32,448 nucleotides of DNA from Chloroflexota bacterium (GTDB lineage Bacteria; Chloroflexota; Dormibacteria; Dormibacterales; Dormibacteraceae). The translations under genes and the position numbers were made by a program. Below the pieces are notes generated by a model. That model did not search any database. It was not told the DNA's origin and worked only from the letters and a program-made list of their open reading frames with translations. Below are positions 17,700 through 25,075 of the stretch, in pieces. The DNA lies in contig VBHB01000160.1 of the NCBI GenBank assembly GCA_005880315.1, positions 1 through 32,448 of the forward strand, written 5' to 3'. The number at the start of each line of letters is the position of its first letter. Positions within the stretch are counted from its first letter, which is position 1.

Positions 17700-17709
17700 G
17701 CAATTGTAG
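17700..17709 (-). promoter_or_regulatory. Possible rpsA promoter -10
   Basis: Within the 91-bp gap after panC the minus strand has GAGCTACAATTG, whose TACAAT differs from TATAAT at one position. No convincing -35 precedes it. It would give a leader of roughly 60 nt with the GGGGGT ribosome-binding site, allowing rpsA expression independent of the pan genes. Confidence 0.3.
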
Positions 17710-17723
17710 CTCAGAACCTCGAT

Positions 17724-18539
17724 TCAGCCAGGATACGTCAGCTTCAAGTCGTGGTTGTCGATGAGCCGGGTTTTGCCGATCCTGACCGCCAGCACGGCCA
17801 GGCTTCCTCCCCGAGTGAATGTGGCCGGATCCACCACCTCCGCATAGTCGAGCGAGGCCAGCGGTTCCGCCTCGATCGTATTGCGCAGGATCGCCCGGAG
17901 CCGGCCGAGATCACGCTCACCCCGCCGGTAGGCTTCCGAAGCCAGCCTGAGCGCCCTGCTGAGACATACGGCCGCCTGCCGCTCGGCCGCGTCCAGGTAG
18001 GCATTGCGCGAGCTCAATGCCAGGCCATCCGCCTCCCGCACCGTCGGGCAGGCCCGGATCTCGACCCCCAGATCGAGGTCCGCGGCCAGACGCTTGACCA
18101 CCGCCAGCTGCTGGGCGTCCTTCTGGCCGAAATACGCTCGATCAGGAAGCGCGGCCGCAAAGAGCTTGGCCACCACTGTCGCCACGCCCTCAAAATGGCC
18201 GGGGCGCGCCACGCCCTCGAGGCTGTCGGCGATGCCGTGCACGTTGACCCTCGTGCCGGCACCTGGTGGGTACATGTCGGCGACCGAAGGCTTGTAGATC
18301 GCGTCGACGCCGGCCTCCCGAAGCATGGCCAGGTCGCGCTCGGGGCTGCGCGGGTAGCGGCCCAGGTCTTCCCCGGCGCCGAACTGGATCGGGTTCACGA
18401 AAATGCTGACGACCACACGCTCGTTCTCCCGGCACGCCGCCTCGACGAGGCTCATATGGCCGGCGTGCAGCGCGCCCATCGTGGGCACGAGGCCGACAGT
18501 CAAGCCGTCCGCGCGCCATGCGAGCGCGATGTCCCGCAT
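17724..18539 (-). CDS. panC: Pantothenate synthetase PanC (start codon uncertain)
   Basis: Condenses pantoate and beta-alanine using ATP (cytosolic). From the first ATG (18539) it is 271 residues: VPTMGALHAGH (18-28) is the HIGH-like nucleotide motif, with FVNPIQFG at 47-54, YFGQKDAQQL at 136-145 and ALSSRNAYL (174-182), the KMSKS-like loop. Homologues start about ten residues earlier with a short beta strand. That strand is encoded here (AVATPAF), but no ATG, GTG or TTG precedes it before the panB stop. An ATC at the matching position could be a non-standard start, giving about 279 residues. It follows panB by 31 bp or less, so reinitiation after the panB stop is plausible. Confidence 0.93.
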   Translation of the reverse strand: MRDIALAWRADGLTVGLVPTMGALHAGHMSLVEAACRENERVVVSIFVNPIQFGAGEDLGRYPRSPERDLAMLREAGVDAIYKPSVADMYPPGAGTRVNVHGIADSLEGVARPGHFEGVATVVAKLFAAALPDRAYFGQKDAQQLAVVKRLAADLDLGVEIRACPTVREADGLALSSRNAYLDAAERQAAVCLSRALRLASEAYRRGERDLGRLRAILRNTIEAEPLASLDYAEVVDPATFTRGGSLAVLAVRIGKTRLIDNHDLKLTYPG

Positions 18540-18570
18540 GAACGCCGGCGTCGCGACCGCGATCGGGACG

Positions 18571-19437
18571 CTATCCGGCCCCGTACTTGACCTCGTCGCG
18601 CTGGGTCGCCGGAGCCGTGGACCCGTTGCTTGATCCTGAGCCGGCCGAGTACGAGTGCTCGGGCCCTGGGAACGTGCCGTCGCCGACCTCTTCGATATAG
18701 CGCTGCGCGGCGCCGGCGATCTCGGCGGCCAGGTTGGCGTAGCGCTTGACGAACTTCGGCGCCTTGCCCGTGGTGATGCCGAGCATGTCGTGGAACACCA
18801 GCACTTGCCCGTCGGTCCCTGCGCCGGCGCCGATGCCGATGGTCGGGATCCGCAGGGCTTTGCTGACACTCGTCGCCACCTCTGACGGCACCCCCTCGAG
18901 CACGATGCCGAAGGCGCCCGCCTGCTCGAGCTCCTTGGCGTCGGCCAGGATTCGCGCGGCTTGCTTGTCGCTCTTGCCCTGCACCTTGAAGCCGCCCATC
19001 TGATGTACGAACTGCGGCGTCAGCCCGAGATGGCCCATGACCGGAATGCCCATCTCCGTGAGCCTCCGCGTGATCTCGACCACTCGCCCCCCGCCCTCCA
19101 GCTTGACGGCGTGCATGCCGCCCTCCTGGATGAACCTGCCGGCGGTCGTGATCGCCTGCTCGACAGACGCGTGATACGACATGAACGGCATGTCCCCTAC
19201 GAGCAACGCCTGGTGCGCGCCGCGTGCAACTGCTTTGGCGTGGTGGATCATCTCGTCGACCGTCACCGGAAGAGTCGTCGGGTAGCCGAGCATGACCATG
19301 CCCAGGCTGTCGCCGACCAGGAGGACAGGGATGCCGGCCTCGTCGAGGATCTTCGCGCTCAGGTAGTCGTATGCGGTGAGCACGGCAAAGCGCCGGCCTT
19401 CTTCCTTAAACCGCTGGACGTCCAGTACCGTGGTCAT
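18571..19437 (-). CDS. panB: 3-methyl-2-oxobutanoate hydroxymethyltransferase PanB
   Basis: Makes ketopantoate from 2-oxoisovalerate and methylene-tetrahydrofolate. 288 residues with the family motifs FAVLTAYDY (17-25), LVGDSLGMVMLGY (40-52; Asp43 metal ligand), GDMPFMSY (81-88; Asp82) and VKLEGG (111-116; Glu114), then GHLGLTPQ (135-142), GIGAGAGTDGQVLVFHDMLG (201-220) and the C-terminal FPGPEHSY. A Gly-Ser-rich tail of about 25 residues extends beyond the usual end. The ATG at 19437 overlaps the upstream stop as TGATG. The much longer open frame reaching upstream to 21693 is antisense-free shadow reading through ftsH in another frame and is not the gene. Confidence 0.97.
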   Translation of the reverse strand: MTTVLDVQRFKEEGRRFAVLTAYDYLSAKILDEAGIPVLLVGDSLGMVMLGYPTTLPVTVDEMIHHAKAVARGAHQALLVGDMPFMSYHASVEQAITTAGRFIQEGGMHAVKLEGGGRVVEITRRLTEMGIPVMGHLGLTPQFVHQMGGFKVQGKSDKQAARILADAKELEQAGAFGIVLEGVPSEVATSVSKALRIPTIGIGAGAGTDGQVLVFHDMLGITTGKAPKFVKRYANLAAEIAGAAQRYIEEVGDGTFPGPEHSYSAGSGSSNGSTAPATQRDEVKYGAG

Positions 19438-20309
19438 CACCGACGTCTCCTTCGGGTCGCTGCCACATCTCGGGTCAGCGCCCTGTCGACCTGCTCTGCC
19501 GCGGCGGGATCGAGCCCCGCTTTGGACGCGATCTCGAGCGCGGCCAAGCCGAGCATACGATAAACGTCCGCCCTGAAAGAACCGCCTCGGGGCGAGCGCG
19601 CATCGATCGCGGCCAGCGCCTCCAGGTGTCGGGTGACGGTCTCGACCTCGCCCCTCCGGATCGGTCCCGTCAACGCAGCAGTCGGGCCGCGCCGCGCGAC
19701 TTCGGCCAGCGCTCCGCGCATCAGAGGCACGAGCCCCGCCACCGCCTCGCGCTCGGTCCACCCGATCGCCCGCAGCAACTCGACCGCCTCGCCCGCCAGG
19801 GCGACCAGGTAGTTCGACGCGAACACCGCGGCAGCGTGATACACGACCCGCTCCGCGTCGCGTACCTCGCGCGGCTTGGCGCCCACGTCGCGCGCGAGGC
19901 GCTGCAGCCTGCGTCGCAGCGGATCCGTGCCGGCGTCGATCGCGACCAGGCTGCCCCGAAATGCCTCGGGTGGACGGGGCTCCGGAAACGACTGCAACGG
20001 ATGGAACGATCCCACCGCATGCGCTGCCGCGAGGGCGTCGAGCACGTCCAGGCCGAGCGCACCGCTGCAATGCACGAATGCGACGCCACGCGGCATGACG
20101 CCACCCGCGGCGATCTCGCGGGCGAAGCGCTCGATGGAGCCATCCGGAACGGTCAGGAAAACGGTGGCGCGCGATCGGGTGCGCAGCGCCCGAATGAGCG
20201 CCGGGATGCCATGACGCGCAGGTGTCAGCAACACGCGGCGGCCGGCACGCCGGAACGCTCGAGCGAGGCTCCGGCCCAGGTTGCCCCGGCCCGCGACGAC
20301 GACGTCCAG
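19437..20309 (-). CDS. Rossmann-like/DUF2520 protein, probable CTG start
   Basis: 290 residues from a CTG at 20309. The N-terminal dinucleotide-binding strand-loop-helix is VVVAGRGNLGRSLARAF (3-19), followed by TVFLTVPDGSIERFA, FVHCSGALGLDVL and SFHPLQSFPEP, all typical of the two-domain DUF2520 family related to ketopantoate and F420-type reductases. The C-terminal helical DUF2520 half runs to the stop. The first standard start, GTG at 20234, would delete the whole glycine-rich loop. An in-frame TAG (the ftsH stop) lies three codons before the CTG, so the start must be in this short interval. Its position next to panB and panC, as in many genomes, suggests a role in pantothenate metabolism such as ketopantoate reduction; this is an inference. 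Confidence 0.85.
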   Translation of the reverse strand: MDVVVAGRGNLGRSLARAFRRAGRRVLLTPARHGIPALIRALRTRSRATVFLTVPDGSIERFAREIAAGGVMPRGVAFVHCSGALGLDVLDALAAAHAVGSFHPLQSFPEPRPPEAFRGSLVAIDAGTDPLRRRLQRLARDVGAKPREVRDAERVVYHAAAVFASNYLVALAGEAVELLRAIGWTEREAVAGLVPLMRGALAEVARRGPTAALTGPIRRGEVETVTRHLEALAAIDARSPRGGSFRADVYRMLGLAALEIASKAGLDPAAAEQVDRALTRDVAATRRRRR

Positions 20310-20318
20310 GGGCGGCTT

Positions 20319-22091
20319 CTAGGAGGCTGAAGCGCCCGACGAGGCGGCAGCGGCCGGCCGGTACTCGCCGGCGAGGATCTCGTCCAGCTCCACCGAGGAA
20401 AGGGTTTCCACGACCTTCAGCCGCTCGACCACCGCGTCCATCTTGGTCCGCTGCGCGGTGAGGATCGTCTTGGCGGTCTGGTAGCCGTGGTTGACGATGC
20501 TGCGGATCTCCTCGTCGATCACCGCCGCCACCTCTTCCGAGTAGTTGCGCTGCTCGCCCAGGTCGCGGCCGAGGAACACGAGCTCCTCTTTGTGGCCCAT
20601 CGTCACGGTGCCGAGCTTGTCGCTCATGCCCCACTGCGTGACCATGCGCCGCGCGATATTTGTCACCTTCTGGATGTCGTTCTCCGCGCCGGAGGTGACG
20701 TCGCCGAAGACGATCTCTTCGGCCACCCGTCCACCCATCGCGGCGGCGACGTTGTCTAGCAGCTCGGCCTTGCTGGTCAGGTAGCGGTCCTCGGTCGGCA
20801 GGTACCAGGTGACGCCCAGCGCCTGGCCCCGGGAGATGATCGAAACCTTGTGCACCGGATCGCATTTCGGCAGCGCTTTCGCGACCAGCGCGTGACCGAC
20901 CTCGTGGTACGCGACGATCTCCTTTTCGTGTTCCGAGAGGCGCCGGCTCTTCTTTTCGGGGCCGGCGACGACGCGCTCGATGCCTTCCTCGAGCTCGCTC
21001 ATGCCGATGACCTTCTTGTTGGCTCGCGCGGCGAGGATGGCGGCCTCGTTGATGAGGTTGGCCAGGTCGGCCCCGCTGAAGCCGGGTGTCTGGCGCGCAA
21101 GAACTTCGAGGTCGACCGTCGAGTCGAGGGGCTTGTTGCGCGCGTGCACGTCGAGGATCGCGCGGCGGCCCTTGATGTCGGGTCGGTCGAGAGTGACGTG
21201 GCGGTCGAAACGTCCTGGCCGCAGCAGCGCCGGGTCGAGGACGTCTGGGCGGTTGGTGGCCGCGATGATGATCACGTGGGTGTTGGTGTCGAATCCGTCC
21301 ATCTCCACCAGCAGCTGGTTGAGGGTCTGCTCGCGCTCGTCGTGCCCGCCGCCGAGGCCGGCGCCACGCTGGCGGCCGACGGCGTCGATCTCGTCCACGA
21401 ACACGATGCAGGGTGAGTTCTTCTTGGCCTGGTCGAACAGGTCGCGCACGCGGCTGGCGCCCACGCCGACGAACATCTCGACGAACTCGGAGCCCGAGAT
21501 AGAGAAGAAGGGCACGCCCGCCTCGCCGGCGACGGCCTTGCTGAGCAGGGTCTTGCCGGTTCCGGGAGGGCCAACTAGCAGCACGCCCTTGGGGATGCGC
21601 GCACCCAGGGCGACGAACTTCTCGGGATATTTCAAGAACTCGACGATCTCCGCGAGCTCCTTGCCGCTCTGCGTCTGGCGCAGCACCCACCACATGAAGG
21701 CCGCGATCAGGACGACCAGGATGATGTTGGGGACCAGGACCTGGAGCAGGTAGTTGGCGCTGTTGGCAGCTTCGAACTTGACGTCGACCGGGACCCCTTC
21801 AGTCGTCTTGTCGGCCTGGAGCGTGTCAGCGAATGCGCAGCCCGAACCACCTGAGCAGTCGGGCAGGGTCACGTTGTGCTTCCGCCCGTCGAGACCGGTG
21901 GCGACGCCGTCCGTGCCCTTGATGTCGACCGACTTGACCTGGCCCGAGGCCGCTTGGTTCATCAGCTGCGAGAAGGTCCAGTCGTTCTGGCCCTGGTTGC
22001 CCTGGAACGACTGCCAGGTGAACCAGAGCACGAGGCCGAGGACGACGACCAGTGCGAAATAAAACAGGCTGGAGCGAGGGAAGCGGCTCAA
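20319..22091 (-). CDS. ftsH: ATP-dependent zinc metalloprotease FtsH
   Basis: Membrane AAA protease, 590 residues. Membrane spans lie at about 8-26 and 117-137, flanking an extracytoplasmic domain that holds two cysteines (79 and 85). AAA: Walker A GPPGTGKT (174-181), Walker B FVDEID (231-236), and SRH arginines in [10 protein letters not shown]. The peptidase zinc motif HEVGH is at 396-400, with a third ligand Asp472 in GAENDI. The start is TTG at 22091, overlapping the tilS stop as TTGA, with AGGAG about seven bases upstream. The family's usual tilS-ftsH order is kept, but hpt, commonly between them, is absent. Confidence 0.97.
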   Translation of the reverse strand: MSRFPRSSLFYFALVVVLGLVLWFTWQSFQGNQGQNDWTFSQLMNQAASGQVKSVDIKGTDGVATGLDGRKHNVTLPDCSGGSGCAFADTLQADKTTEGVPVDVKFEAANSANYLLQVLVPNIILVVLIAAFMWWVLRQTQSGKELAEIVEFLKYPEKFVALGARIPKGVLLVGPPGTGKTLLSKAVAGEAGVPFFSISGSEFVEMFVGVGASRVRDLFDQAKKNSPCIVFVDEIDAVGRQRGAGLGGGHDEREQTLNQLLVEMDGFDTNTHVIIIAATNRPDVLDPALLRPGRFDRHVTLDRPDIKGRRAILDVHARNKPLDSTVDLEVLARQTPGFSGADLANLINEAAILAARANKKVIGMSELEEGIERVVAGPEKKSRRLSEHEKEIVAYHEVGHALVAKALPKCDPVHKVSIISRGQALGVTWYLPTEDRYLTSKAELLDNVAAAMGGRVAEEIVFGDVTSGAENDIQKVTNIARRMVTQWGMSDKLGTVTMGHKEELVFLGRDLGEQRNYSEEVAAVIDEEIRSIVNHGYQTAKTILTAQRTKMDAVVERLKVVETLSSVELDEILAGEYRPAAAASSGASAS

Positions 22092-23410
22092 ATGGGATCT
22101 CCTGGAAGGCGGTTAAGCGATTCTACTTTAGCTGGGATACCTCGCACTGTTACGTGCAATGAGGGTTCGCCGGCGCGGGCCGCCATCTCCGCCGAGACGG
22201 CGATGCCCGGCACGATCGCCAAGGCGTCGCCAGCGAATACGAGCGGCCATGCATCCCTGTCTTCGCGCGGTACGCGCGCGTCTACAAAGATGTCCTGCAG
22301 CTTCCGGGTGCCGCGGCCGCCCAGCGGACGCATCCTCAGCCCCGGAGTCCGATAACCCAGGCGCAGGTCCAGGCCGGGCTTGAGGTGGGCGGCACCGGCC
22401 CCGTCGCATCCCGAGCAGTCGGAAACGCTCAGCTCAGGCGCCGGCCGGCGCACTGTCTCGCGGGCGACGATCTGCATGGCCTCCCCCACGATACGTAAAC
22501 GCAGACCCCGGGGTAGGTCCACACCGCGGCCGCCTCGACCCGCTTCGGCGAGGCCCAGCATCGCCTTCACGTGCGCACGGGACAGGGCGGGCTGATCGCC
22601 TCCGGCCCTTGCGTACAGCTGGCGCATGAGCTCGGCGCCGACGGGCTCTGGCGCAGCGGCCACGACTGAACGGGTCGCGGCCCCGTTGTTCAGCGAGGTC
22701 GCCGCGATCCCTTCCAGCGACTGTTGCAGGGCCGTGGCACGAGCCGCGGCGCGATAGAACCGCTTCACGATGCCAGGCCGATCGCGCTCCAGCGCGGGAA
22801 GGATGTCGCGCCGCACCCGAACGCGGGCATACGCATCCTTGGAATTGGCGGGGTCTTGCAGCGGCTCGATGCCGCGAACTTGGAGGTAGTCGACGATCTC
22901 GCTTCTCCACACTGACAGCAGCGGCCGCACGAACACACCGCGCCGCGCGGGCATGCCGCGCATGCCGGCGAGCCCGCACCCGCGCAATAGATGAAGGACG
23001 ACGCCTTCGACCACGTCATCGGCTGTGTGCGCGATCGCAACCACGTGCGCACCAGATTGCTTTTGGGCGCGTTCGAGGCACTCATAGCGGAGGGCGCGAG
23101 CACCCGCCTGTACCGAGCCGCGCGGCAGTGCGCGTTCGCGGCGCTCGACGATAAGCTCCAGGCCCAGTCGCCGGCTCAGCCCTCGTACGTGCTCCGCGAC
23201 GCGCGCGGATTCCTCCTGCAGCGCGTGGTCGTAATGCGCTGCGACGACGTGGTGACCAGCCTCGACCAGCGCAACGAGCAGCGCGGTGCTGTCGGGACCA
23301 CCGGAAACGGCCGCGAGCACGCGGTCGCCTGGAGTGATGAAGCCGGATGCGCGTAGTCCCTCGGCAACAGGGTCTACCACGACCTGCTGTGCAGGATTGG
23401 CTCCCTCCAT
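22088..23410 (-). CDS. tilS: tRNA(Ile)-lysidine synthase TilS
   Basis: Converts C34 of the CAU-anticodon tRNA-Ile to lysidine, so that it reads AUA codons. From ATG 23410 it has 440 residues: the PP-loop SGGPDST at 36-42, downstream HYDHAL and [22 protein letters not shown], and a C-terminal TilS_C domain (about 345-415) with [38 protein letters not shown]. The frame stays open to 23542, but its first 20 codons are the tRNA gene read as protein. Starts at 23482, 23428 or 23410 are possible; I chose 23410 because homologues have a short lead before the PP-loop. There is no strong Shine-Dalgarno. It directly follows a CAU tRNA that resembles its own substrate. Confidence 0.93.
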   Translation of the reverse strand: MEGANPAQQVVVDPVAEGLRASGFITPGDRVLAAVSGGPDSTALLVALVEAGHHVVAAHYDHALQEESARVAEHVRGLSRRLGLELIVERRERALPRGSVQAGARALRYECLERAQKQSGAHVVAIAHTADDVVEGVVLHLLRGCGLAGMRGMPARRGVFVRPLLSVWRSEIVDYLQVRGIEPLQDPANSKDAYARVRVRRDILPALERDRPGIVKRFYRAAARATALQQSLEGIAATSLNNGAATRSVVAAAPEPVGAELMRQLYARAGGDQPALSRAHVKAMLGLAEAGRGGRGVDLPRGLRLRIVGEAMQIVARETVRRPAPELSVSDCSGCDGAGAAHLKPGLDLRLGYRTPGLRMRPLGGRGTRKLQDIFVDARVPREDRDAWPLVFAGDALAIVPGIAVSAEMAARAGEPSLHVTVRGIPAKVESLNRLPGDPI

Positions 23411-23481
23411 TGCCGGCGATCCGACCATTTGGGCACGAACGGCGGAATCCACGAGGATCGTGCGACTTGAGGAAGTTGACA

Positions 23482-23557
23482 TGGTGGTGCCGGCTGGACT
23501 CGAACCAGCGACAACGCGATTATGAGTCGCGCGCTCTACCACCTGAGCTACGGCACC
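23482..23557 (-). tRNA. tRNA with CAU anticodon, probably tRNA-Ile2 (lysidine substrate)
   Basis: A full cloverleaf including encoded CCA. Acceptor GGTGCCG pairs with CGGCACC; D arm GCTC/GAGC; anticodon stem CGCGA/TCGCG with loop CTCATAA (anticodon CAT at 23522-23524); T arm GCTGG TTCGAGT CCAGC; discriminator A. It is not the initiator, since position 1-72 is paired and the three G:C pairs are lacking. The anticodon stem GCGACTCATAATCGC and T arm GTCGCTGGTTC...GTCCAGC match my recollection of E. coli tRNA-Ile2 better than elongator Met. Elongator tRNA-Met remains the alternative. Confidence 0.9.
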
Positions 23558-23575
23558 ACGGCGCCGGAGGTAAGA

Positions 23576-23659
23576 CTAACGAGCCGTCTGTGCCTTTGCC
23601 TTGAGCTTGCGCTTCTTCGCTCGGTGCTTGGCGATCGCGACCCGCTTCCTCTTGTTCAC
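23576..23659 (-). CDS. 27-residue highly basic peptide, possible ribosome-associated protein
   Basis: Starts with GTG at 23659 behind a strong GAGGGAGA about five bases upstream and ends with TAG at 23576. Of its 27 residues about half are Lys or Arg (KRKRVAIAKHRAKKRKLKAKA). Composition and the KHR core recall the tiny AURKAIP1/COX24-like (bS22-type) ribosomal peptides of actinobacteria and small Lys/Arg-rich ORFs of other phyla. The match is too short to be certain. It lies between the initiator tRNA and the CAU tRNA, probably on one transcript with tilS and ftsH. The frame extends upstream into the tRNA-fMet gene; that extension is not coding. Confidence 0.6.
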   Translation of the reverse strand: MNKRKRVAIAKHRAKKRKLKAKAQTAR

Positions 23660-23680
23660 GAAATCTCCCTCATATAAGGA

Positions 23681-23706
23681 CGAAGCCGGGCCTATCCCCG
23701 GCTTCG
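23681..23706. other. 10-bp stem-loop between tRNA-fMet and the small basic ORF
   Basis: CGAAGCCGGG (23681-23690) pairs perfectly with CCCGGCTTCG (23697-23706) around a 6-nt loop. On the minus strand it follows the tRNA 3' end by 13 nt and is not followed by a T run, so it is not a standard terminator. It may be a processing signal, an attenuator, or protection for the 5' end of the downstream message. Confidence 0.6.
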
Positions 23707-23719
23707 TGGTTGCTGCTGA

Positions 23720-23794
23720 TGGTTGCGGAGCTTGGATTCGAACCAAGGACCTTCGGGTTATGAGCCCGACGAGCTGCCGCTGCTCCACTCCGCG
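23720..23794 (-). tRNA. Initiator tRNA-fMet (CAT)
   Basis: 75 nt including the encoded CCA. Initiator hallmarks are all visible: unpaired C1 opposite A72 (CGCGGAG against CTCCGCA), three G:C pairs at the base of the anticodon stem (TCGGG CTCATAA CCCGA), and the D-arm sequence GAGCAGCGGCAGCTC. The T arm is CTTGG TTCGAAT CCAAG. A perfect TATAAT lies just upstream, so it probably has its own promoter. Confidence 0.97.
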
Positions 23795-23800
23795 ATCCGA

Positions 23801-23806
23801 ATTATA
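23801..23806 (-). promoter_or_regulatory. Promoter -10 of the initiator tRNA gene
   Basis: TATAAT on the minus strand ends six bases before the first tRNA nucleotide. The initiation point would therefore be within 0-3 nt of the mature 5' end. The -35 region is not recognisable as TTGACA. Confidence 0.6.
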
Positions 23807-23841
23807 CCCTTGCTTTCCAGGTCATTCCTTGAGCCCTCGGA

Positions 23842-24213
23842 TCAGTGGGTCGGGGTCGGGGAGGCTTTCGCCGGCGGAGTTGGCGAAGGGCTGGCCGGCG
23901 TGGTGACGAGGAACGTGCGCTCATTCGGCTTTGCATATCCGTTGAGTCGCGCCTCCTCCTCGTCGGCGGAGCCGTTGGTGATCGCCTGGACGTCGCGCTT
24001 GTAACCCTGGTTTTGCGCTGCGAGCATGGAGTTCTGGTGCCGAAGGTCGGCCGCCTGCGAGCCGAGCTTGTGGCTGAGGTAAGCCTCCTGCACGAAGGCA
24101 TAGCCGACCCAGACGGCGACCACCGCAAACACGCCAAGCATCACAAGGTGACGCATCGAAAGACCGCCGGTGCGGACGGTGCCGGCTGCAACCAGAACTT
24201 TGCTGTTTCTCAT
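23842..24213 (-). CDS. FtsB/DivIC-like septum formation initiator protein
   Basis: 123 residues with the family layout: a short cytoplasmic tail (1-20), one membrane span (about 21-43), an outward coiled-coil segment (44-80; QAADLRHQNSMLAAQNQ), then EEEARLNGYAKPNERTFLV (85-103), matching the DivIC/FtsB end block, and a Pro-Thr-rich tail. Such proteins bind FtsL and FtsQ/DivIB in the divisome. Its place between mazG and the tRNA genes matches divIC in Bacillus. The start is ATG 24213, without a strong Shine-Dalgarno. The ATG at 24156 would still keep the membrane span. Confidence 0.85.
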   Translation of the reverse strand: MRNSKVLVAAGTVRTGGLSMRHLVMLGVFAVVAVWVGYAFVQEAYLSHKLGSQAADLRHQNSMLAAQNQGYKRDVQAITNGSADEEEARLNGYAKPNERTFLVTTPASPSPTPPAKASPTPTH

Positions 24214-24268
24214 GCTGGATCGTATGGTGCGACGACGCGGAGGGGAGCCGACTATATCAACTCGACCC

Positions 24269-25075
24269 CTACTTCGTCTCCTCCCAGCGCTTCACCAGCT
24301 CGCCCGAGTCGAGGTCGCGGAAGTCCACGCCGTCGCGACGGAGTGACGCTTCGGTCGCGGCGAACCGATCGCGGAAGCGCTGTCCTGCGACGCGCAACGC
24401 GTCTTCCGGGTTGATCTTCAAACGTCGCGCCAGGGAGACGACCGCAAACAGCAGGTCGCCCATCTCGTCGAATGCCCGCTTGGCATCGGTTGCCTCCGCC
24501 AGCTCACGAGCCTCCTCGGCGACGTTTTCAGCCGTCTGGGTCGAGGATTCGAAATCAAAGCCCACGCGCGCCGCCCGCTTTTGCAATCCCAGCGCCCATG
24601 CCAGCGCCGGCAGCGTCGCCGGGACGCGATCGACGACCGACTCCTGGTCGCGCCCGCTGCTGCGGGCGTCATCGCGCTTGGCGTGCTCCCAGTTGCGCAG
24701 CACTTCCTCGGCGTCGGCGACGGAGACGTCGCCGAAGACGTGCGGGTGGCGGGCCACCATCTTCGCGGCGACCGCCTCCGACACCTGCGCGGCGTCGAAC
24801 CGCTTCTCCTCGGCGGCGATCTCAGCGTGCATCGCCACCTGCAGAAGCAGGTCGCCGAGCTCCTCTTCGATCTTGGCGTCGTCGCCCGAGTCGATCGCTT
24901 CGAGGAGCTCGTATGTCTCCTCCAGCAGGTAAGGACGCAAGGACTCGTGCGTCTGCTCGCGATCCCACGGGCATCCGCCTGGCGCGCGCAGCCTCGCCAC
25001 GACCTCGAAGATGGCCTGGACGCCCGGCGAGAAAGGTCGCTCCGAGGATTCCGGCATCGATTCAGATTCTGTCAC
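24269..25075 (-). CDS. mazG: Nucleoside triphosphate pyrophosphohydrolase MazG
   Basis: 268 residues with tandem MazG domains: the first (about 18-125) has CPWDREQTHESLRPYLLEE, the metal motif E52-E53...E56 and EEELGDLLLQ (70-79). The second (about 155-250) is more divergent, with EEARELAEA and DEMGDLLFAVVSLAR. It hydrolyses NTPs to NMPs and clears abnormal nucleotides. The start is GTG 25075, overlapping the mfd stop as GTGA. This is the housekeeping MazG, not the toxin-linked MazE/F. Confidence 0.95.
   Translation of the reverse strand: MTESESMPESSERPFSPGVQAIFEVVARLRAPGGCPWDREQTHESLRPYLLEETYELLEAIDSGDDAKIEEELGDLLLQVAMHAEIAAEEKRFDAAQVSEAVAAKMVARHPHVFGDVSVADAEEVLRNWEHAKRDDARSSGRDQESVVDRVPATLPALAWALGLQKRAARVGFDFESSTQTAENVAEEARELAEATDAKRAFDEMGDLLFAVVSLARRLKINPEDALRVAGQRFRDRFAATEASLRRDGVDFRDLDSGELVKRWEETK

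Noticed and set aside
19438-21693. Long upstream part of the frame that contains panB
   Set aside because: It runs through ftsH and DUF2520 in a shifted frame with no domain content. Only the part from the ATG at 19437 is PanB.
23483-23542. N-terminal 20 codons of the long tilS frame
   Set aside because: They are the CAU tRNA gene read in frame; a start there would place the protein inside a mature tRNA.
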